Assembly (NCBI GenBank): GCA_013335425.1
Contig: JAAXVQ010000060.1
Coordinates: 1-8,951, forward strand
DNA length: 8,951 nucleotides
Source of the DNA: Candidatus Firestoneibacteriota bacterium
GTDB lineage: Bacteria > Oederibacteriota > JAAXVQ01
Direction of reading: 5' to 3'
In this document: positions 5,298-8,951 of the stretch, piece after piece
How positions within the stretch are numbered: the first letter of the stretch is position 1
Layout: each line of letters opens with the position of its first letter
Position numbers and translations under genes: made by a program
Notes under the pieces: model-generated
Told to the model about the DNA's origin: nothing
Seen by the model: the letters and a program-made list of their open reading frames with translations, nothing else
The model's database searches: none

Positions 5298-7588
5298 TTG
5301 ATCACCAACACTTTGCGCACGAAACGTTTCCGGCCGCCGCTCTCCAAGACCACAAAATAAACGCCGGAACCGACGGTATCGCCGGCGGCATTGCGTCCGT
5401 CCCAATCCAGCGCCAGATACCCCGGCGGCAAAACCGCGCTTTGCCCCCAAACCTTCCGCCCGGTCAGGGAAAAAATCTCCAAGTTGATCTCTCCGGGTTC
5501 GGTCACGCCCAATTTTATGCCCAAGTGTTCCCGCAAAGGGCTGAAATGATTTTTATCCAAGAAAAGCTCGGCTGCCGGCGTGGGCGTGAAGGTGGGCGGC
5601 AAGGTCAACGTAATCGTCGCCGTCGGTGTACGCGTGGCGCTGACCGTCAAGGTAGGCGTGGGGGTAAACGTAGCGGTGCGGGTGGGCGTCTGCGTCGGGG
5701 AAAAATAGGGCGTCACTGAAAAAGTGGCCGTGGCCGTAACCGAAGAAGTCAAAGTTGCGCTGGTGGTTGCCGAGAAGGTTGCCGTGGCGCTTCGGGTGGC
5801 CGAGGGCGTCCCGGTCACCGAAGGCGTCATCGACCCCGTCGGGCTCCCGGAAGGCGTCGAACTGGGGCTCATCGTGATTGTGCCGGTGAAAGACGCGGTG
5901 ACCGTGGGCGTGGACGAAGGCGTGCCCGTGGGCATGCTCGTGGCACTGACACTCAGCGTGGGTGTCGGGGTGATCGTCGGCGAGGGCGACGAACTAGGCG
6001 TTATGGACGCAGTGCCGGTAACCGTCCGGCTTGGTGTACCCGAAGGCGTCACTGTGGGCGTGGTCGAAGGCGTGGGCGTCGTCGTCAGCGTAGGCGTCCA
6101 GGTGGGGGAAAACGTCAAGGTGGGCGTGTCCGTGGGAGAACCGCCGACGAGGTTGATCGAGACCTGTTCGTGCCGCAAAACGCCGTTGACGTTCGCCCCC
6201 CCCGAACTTTCCCAGAACCAAACCCCCACGGTTTTGGATCCGGCCCCCGCGGAAAGATCCGCCTGCACGGTCAATGTCAGGGCATGGGTTACGCCGCCGT
6301 CATTGCTCCAAAACCCGTTGCGCGCGGAAATCCACTGATCAAAAGTTGCATTGCCGGCGCTCAGCGTGATGGGAAAATAAAAGTCCTGCAGCCCGGAACT
6401 GTCAAAGCGGATGAACTCCGCGTTGGGCGCGCACAGGTGAAGGGACACGGCTTGACCGGCGGTGGACGCTTCCCCGCCGTTGATCCATAGGGGCGTAAGC
6501 GCCGGGTCGGTCAGCTGGTAATAATCCGAGCCGCCGGAAGTGGCGGTGTACAGGCGCTGACGCTTGAAGTCCAAGGCCAGGGAATAAACGCGGCCGGAAC
6601 CCGCGACCGTGGACAAACTGCCGCTCAGATTTCCTAAGCCATCCAAGTCCATCCAACGCAGATCATTGCTGCCGCTGTCGGAACCCACGTAAAGCCGCGA
6701 ATGCGCGGCATCCAAAGTCAGGCTGTTGAGGTAAACACCGGTATTATAAACCGCGGGCCCGGCATTGGGCTCACCCGGATCTCCGCCCGTCTGGAGGGTA
6801 AACGCGTAAATCGCCATCCCCGAAACCGCATAAAGCCGGTTGCGGACGCTGTCCAAAGCCAAGCTGTAAATCGCACTGCTCCCCGCCGCATAAGGAGAAC
6901 CGGCGGTCAAACCCGTGGGATCGCCGTTGGCGGCGTTTAGATTGAACACCCGCAATGCACCGCCGGCGCAGCCCAAATAAAGCTTATGGCGCGCTTCATC
7001 CAAGGCCAGGGCGTAAACCATCTGATTGGTGGCGTACTCGGCCGTGGAAGCGGGGTCGCCGCTGGCGGCGTTGAGGCGGACCAAACCCAAACCATTGGGC
7101 GAGGCCGATAAACCGACGTATAGGCATTGCCGGGTGCCGTTGAGGGCCAACGCGGTGGCGGGGTTGGTGGAAAAATATCCGAAGCTGTTGACGGCGGAAG
7201 TATTGCCCGCCGCATCCAGCGTGAAAATATACAGGGGCGTAGCGCTGCTGCTGGCTGCATAGAGGCGGTTATGCACGGCATCGACGGCTAGACTTTGATA
7301 ATTGACGCCCGGTGATCCGCTGCTGATCAAAGGGCCGGGGACGCCTCCGGCATCCAAAGCATACACCAAAAAACTCGGCGAGGATCCGGTACCCAAGTAC
7401 AAACGATTGCGGGTGGCATCCACGGCCAGGGTTTGAGCATTGAGGGTGGTATCAAACTTTATTTTATTGGCCGGATCCGCCGTTCCAAAAAGGGGCAGGC
7501 ATAAAAAAGCGGCTCCGGCAAACAGGACCGTTCGCCAAAATGCCGTCAGGTTAAAAATACGCCGTGCTTTCATCGGCCGAGCGTTCAT
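5294..7588 (-). CDS. Secreted seven-repeat beta-propeller protein with Ser/Thr/Pro stalk and FlgD/T9SS-like C-terminal domain (764 aa)
   Basis: A signal peptide (about residues 1-37) precedes seven regularly spaced repeats with a core like LALDxxRNRLY. The cores begin near residues 54, 100, 147, 194, 243, 290 and 337, a period of 46-49. This fits a seven-bladed beta-propeller closed within one chain. An Ig-like domain (about 367-480) follows, resembling Ig modules in multidomain secreted proteins. A Thr/Ser/Pro stalk (about 484-672) leads to a FlgD-Ig/T9SS-like domain (about 674-764) with LDWDGRNAAG and SGVYFVVLESGG and a basic ending (GGRKRFVRKVLVIK). Such terminal domains act as secretion and surface-attachment signals in T9SS systems, but whether this one does so is inference. 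The propeller ligand or activity is unknown and no catalytic motif is seen. ATG 7588 gives a basic signal peptide after a weak GGTGA. ATG 7573 also works. An in-frame ATG at 7708 is rejected because the extension would be encoded by the terminator. Confidence 0.85.
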   Translation of the reverse strand: MNARPMKARRIFNLTAFWRTVLFAGAAFLCLPLFGTADPANKIKFDTTLNAQTLAVDATRNRLYLGTGSSPSFLVYALDAGGVPGPLISSGSPGVNYQSLAVDAVHNRLYAASSSATPLYIFTLDAAGNTSAVNSFGYFSTNPATALALNGTRQCLYVGLSASPNGLGLVRLNAASGDPASTAEYATNQMVYALALDEARHKLYLGCAGGALRVFNLNAANGDPTGLTAGSPYAAGSSAIYSLALDSVRNRLYAVSGMAIYAFTLQTGGDPGEPNAGPAVYNTGVYLNSLTLDAAHSRLYVGSDSGSNDLRWMDLDGLGNLSGSLSTVAGSGRVYSLALDFKRQRLYTATSGGSDYYQLTDPALTPLWINGGEASTAGQAVSLHLCAPNAEFIRFDSSGLQDFYFPITLSAGNATFDQWISARNGFWSNDGGVTHALTLTVQADLSAGAGSKTVGVWFWESSGGANVNGVLRHEQVSINLVGGSPTDTPTLTFSPTWTPTLTTTPTPSTTPTVTPSGTPSRTVTGTASITPSSSPSPTITPTPTLSVSATSMPTGTPSSTPTVTASFTGTITMSPSSTPSGSPTGSMTPSVTGTPSATRSATATFSATTSATLTSSVTATATFSVTPYFSPTQTPTRTATFTPTPTLTVSATRTPTATITLTLPPTFTPTPAAELFLDKNHFSPLREHLGIKLGVTEPGEINLEIFSLTGRKVWGQSAVLPPGYLALDWDGRNAAGDTVGSGVYFVVLESGGRKRFVRKVLVIK
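5573..6139 (-). repeat. Degenerate low-complexity repeat encoding a Thr/Ser/Pro stalk
   Basis: About 190 codons use almost only Thr, Ser, Pro, Ala, Val and Gly, with recurring TPT, TPTPT, GTPS and SAT units. At DNA level the plus strand shows recurring GGGCGT and GGCGTC words. Stalks like this normally hold a domain away from the cell surface and are often O-glycosylated. Because the units are imperfect rather than identical, slippage is less likely than in a clean tandem array, but length variation between strains is plausible. The biased composition also creates a long open frame on the opposite strand, which is an artefact. Confidence 0.85.
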
Positions 7589-7601
7589 GGATTTCACCGT
7601 G

Positions 7602-7643
7602 AAAAGCACAAGCCCCGGACCCGTTGACCGGGTCCAGGGCTTG
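7602..7643 (-). terminator. Strong rho-independent terminator after the lipoprotein gene
   Basis: Fifteen-base arms at 7629-7643 and 7609-7623 pair completely (one G-U in RNA) around a 5-base loop. They are followed on the minus strand by TGCTTTT (7602-7608). The hairpin lies between the lipoprotein stop (7669) and the propeller-gene start (7588). It should separate the two transcripts, or act as a leader attenuator if the promoter candidate at 7661 is used. Confidence 0.75.
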
Positions 7644-7660
7644 CAGTCTGAATTAGGTTG

Positions 7661-7666
7661 ATTATA
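7661..7666 (-). promoter_or_regulatory. Candidate -10 box for the propeller gene
   Basis: A perfect TATAAT begins just after the lipoprotein stop codon (TAA, 7669-7671), about 73 bases before the propeller ATG. No convincing -35 is visible 16-18 bases upstream. A transcript from here would start around 7654 and read straight through the strong hairpin at 7609-7643, so that hairpin would be in its leader. Confidence 0.3.
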
Positions 7667-7668
7667 CT

Positions 7669-8676
7669 TTAAAAGCAGTGCTTTTTCCCTTGATTTTTCG
7701 TCCACCAACCATGACCGTTGGCCGCCTGAGAATATTCGTAATGAATCACCTTGCCATGCACGTCTTTAATATCCATATTGCCTGCACCCGAACCATCCGC
7801 GTTGAAGTTCAGTTCCAGGTTGATCTTGTTGTCCGGCGCGGAAGTAATATGGCAGCGTCCGCTTTTATCCAGGGTGGAAAAATGGATATCATCAAAACGG
7901 ATTTCTTCCCCATCTTCCGCCATCCAATTTCCGCGCCCGTCCATATAGACCCAATTGGAGGCCAGGCTGCGGGTCAGGCGGTTGTTCAAGTAGGCGGAAT
8001 GCGAATTAACCAACTGACATTGATAGTCCCACATGAAATCATTAAAATTCACCTGATTTTGGTAAATATCACCGCCTTGGGTGACGGTTTGCATGAACAA
8101 CGTGTTGCCCCCGGCGCTGGTCATTTGCAGCATATAGTAGTTGTTGGCCCGCGTCCAGCCCGCGTTCAAGGAGCCGTGAAACAATTTATAAGTGTTCCAA
8201 TCAAAGGGAAACAAGGTGACTTTATTCGGGAAATCTCCCGGGTTGTCTTTGGCTTTGGGGGACCAACCCGTGGAGATAATCTGCGCGGCCATGTCCGTCA
8301 ATAAAAAGCCTACGCCATGTTTGAACATAATGATGTAGAACAGCGGAGAGGTCGTGATGCGCCTGACGGTCTTTAATACCGCCGGATCGCTGAAATAGCC
8401 GTCACTCAGATCATCGCCCATTTTCAGGATTTTGGCAGGCGTGCAATTCATGATAAATTCGTAAACCCATCCCCGCGGTCCGATCCAACGGCTGGGATTG
8501 TGGCAGGCAGCGGAATAGTTCTGTAAAACTTCAGCTTCGGACAATTCGTCGGCATCGGCAGAAAGTGAAGGCGACTTAGGTCCCACCACATTTTTTCCGC
8601 AACCCGAACTGATCGCCAACAAAAGACTTAAGCTTAATAACCCCACCAACGCAAATCGCTTTTCCCCCAAGTTCAT
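7669..8676 (-). CDS. Putative lipoprotein of unknown function (335 aa)
   Basis: I do not recognise this family. The N-terminus is a lipoprotein signal: basic start, hydrophobic core (about 9-22), then a lipobox-like ISSGC with Cys26 as the probable lipidated residue. After a Ser/Pro/Asp/Glu-rich linker (about 31-50) comes a region with Cys58 and Cys78. A hydrophobic stretch (about 110-135) is probably buried rather than spanning the membrane. The C-terminal half is rich in Asn, Trp and Tyr with alternating strands, including WVYMDGRGNWMAEDGEEIRF (242-261) and INLELNFNADGSG (285-297), which suggests a beta-sheet domain. Cysteines at 58, 78, 220, 275 and 334 could form disulfides in the periplasm. 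The start is set by AAGGAGG (8683-8689), 6 bases before ATG 8676. The terminator behind it suggests a single-gene transcript. It looks less GC-rich than the genes to its left. Confidence 0.85.
   Translation of the reverse strand: MNLGEKRFALVGLLSLSLLLAISSGCGKNVVGPKSPSLSADADELSEAEVLQNYSAACHNPSRWIGPRGWVYEFIMNCTPAKILKMGDDLSDGYFSDPAVLKTVRRITTSPLFYIIMFKHGVGFLLTDMAAQIISTGWSPKAKDNPGDFPNKVTLFPFDWNTYKLFHGSLNAGWTRANNYYMLQMTSAGGNTLFMQTVTQGGDIYQNQVNFNDFMWDYQCQLVNSHSAYLNNRLTRSLASNWVYMDGRGNWMAEDGEEIRFDDIHFSTLDKSGRCHITSAPDNKINLELNFNADGSGAGNMDIKDVHGKVIHYEYSQAANGHGWWTKNQGKKHCF
7671..7685 (-). other. Small inverted repeat at the 3' end of the lipoprotein gene
   Basis: AAAAGCA and TGCTTTT form perfect 7-base arms around one base, overlapping the last codons and the stop of the lipoprotein gene. 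It may be a minor RNA hairpin or a protein site next to the TATAAT at 7661-7666. The T-run is part of the stem, so it is not convincing as a terminator. Confidence 0.3.
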
Positions 8677-8682
8677 ATGCCC

Positions 8683-8689
8683 CCTCCTT
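8683..8689 (-). promoter_or_regulatory. Strong RBS of the lipoprotein gene
   Basis: AAGGAGG is a full Shine-Dalgarno sequence 6 bases before the ATG at 8676. It is the strongest ribosome site in the window and fixes the lipoprotein start. Confidence 0.85.
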
Positions 8690-8742
8690 ATTGCAAGTGT
8701 AATTCTTCCCCCAAAAAATTACTGCTTGCTTTATATGGCTTA

Positions 8743-8770
8743 ATCATAGCATAAATTAAAAAGTATGCAA
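8743..8770 (-). promoter_or_regulatory. Extended -10 promoter candidate for the lipoprotein gene
   Basis: TATGAT (8743-8748; 5/6 to TATAAT) is preceded by TGC, forming an extended -10. A weak -35, TTGCAT (8765-8770), lies 16 bases upstream. The transcript would start near 8736, about 60 bases before the ATG. A second candidate further upstream has GTGACA (8862-8867) and TATATT (8838-8843) with an 18-base spacer. Both lie in AT-rich DNA, so they are tentative. Confidence 0.45.
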
Positions 8771-8951
8771 GTTTTTTAGAAAATTTATTGTATGTTTTTA
8801 CGCAGATTAGGGCATTGATTAATGCTTTTAAGATAAAAATATACTTTGAATAAATAAAAATTGTCACTTCAGACAAATATATCATCAATTTTATTGGTAG
8901 TTATTTTGCGAAAAGGAGAATGTCAACGCGCCGATTTTTAGATTGTTCCAC

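Larger units (their letters stand above)
8677..8951. other. AT-rich intergenic region upstream of the lipoprotein gene
   Basis: This 275-base stretch is far more AT-rich than the rest of the window. It holds the lipoprotein ribosome site and two promoter candidates. It also holds two inverted repeats that could bind a regulator: GCATT-gatt-AATGC at 8812-8825 and TTGTC-acttca-GACAA at 8861-8876. The second overlaps the distal -35 candidate. No RNA gene or convincing coding sequence is seen. Confidence 0.6.

Noticed and set aside
5573..6139. CRISPR-like or clean tandem array
   Set aside because: The repeating words are imperfect and follow codon phase. They encode a Thr/Ser/Pro linker, with no spacers or constant repeat.
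5724..6338. Plus-strand open frame of 204 codons, Val/Gly/Glu-rich
   Set aside because: It is the antisense shadow of the Thr/Ser/Pro stalk, kept open by its base bias. It has no ribosome site and no domain.
8688..8888. Minus-strand 66-codon frame, Ile/Tyr/Lys-rich
   Set aside because: There is no ribosome site at 8888, the composition simply mirrors AT-rich spacer DNA, and it covers the promoter candidates and ribosome site of the lipoprotein gene.
8913..8951. Possible divergent gene starting ATG at 8920 on the plus strand after AAGGAG
   Set aside because: The spacing between AAGGAG and ATG is only one base and only about 10 codons are visible before the window ends, so it cannot be supported.

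Overview
The window looks like chromosomal DNA of a diderm (Gram-negative type) bacterium. It carries an outer-membrane PorV-like barrel, an OmpA peptidoglycan-binding domain, a lipoprotein, and a split-type acetyl-CoA carboxylase subunit. PorV-like proteins, FlgD/T9SS-like C-terminal domains and very long Thr/Ser/Pro linkers occur together in Bacteroidota-like, Fibrobacterota-like and several uncultured lineages (Elusimicrobiota, Omnitrophota and related candidate phyla). I favour the last group, but the phylum cannot be fixed from sequence reading alone. Coding DNA is GC-rich, while both window ends (about 1-50 and 8690-8930) are strongly AT-rich.

Every convincing gene lies on the minus strand, so transcription runs from right to left. 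(A) 8677-8951 is an AT-rich upstream region with candidate promoters, followed by an unrecognised lipoprotein gene (7669-8676). This ends at a strong hairpin-plus-T-run terminator (about 7602-7643). (B) A two-gene surface module follows. The first gene encodes a secreted seven-repeat beta-propeller protein with an Ig-like domain, a 190-residue Thr/Ser/Pro stalk and a FlgD/T9SS-like C-terminal domain (5294-7588). Its stop codon overlaps by 4 bases (ATGA) the start of the second gene, which encodes a PorV-like barrel fused to three FlgD-Ig-like domains and an OmpA domain (3069-5297). A weak terminator (about 3008-3048) follows. (C) A promoter with a perfect TATAAT (2977-2982) leads into a tight group: accA (fatty-acid synthesis), an N-acetylmuramoyl-L-alanine amidase, a membrane-anchored GerMN protein, a 140-residue single-pass membrane protein, and a tRNA-Gly(CCC) gene 9 bases after the last stop. 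(D) 1-95 holds an AT-rich spacer with two overlapping candidate promoters pointing off the left edge.

The most interesting unit is B. A cargo-like protein with a sorting-like C-terminal domain is translationally coupled to a PorV-like barrel that carries its own peptidoglycan anchor. This suggests, as inference only, a dedicated two-component system for displaying a propeller at the cell surface. Unit C couples envelope-lipid precursor synthesis, peptidoglycan cleavage and a tRNA in one apparent transcription unit.
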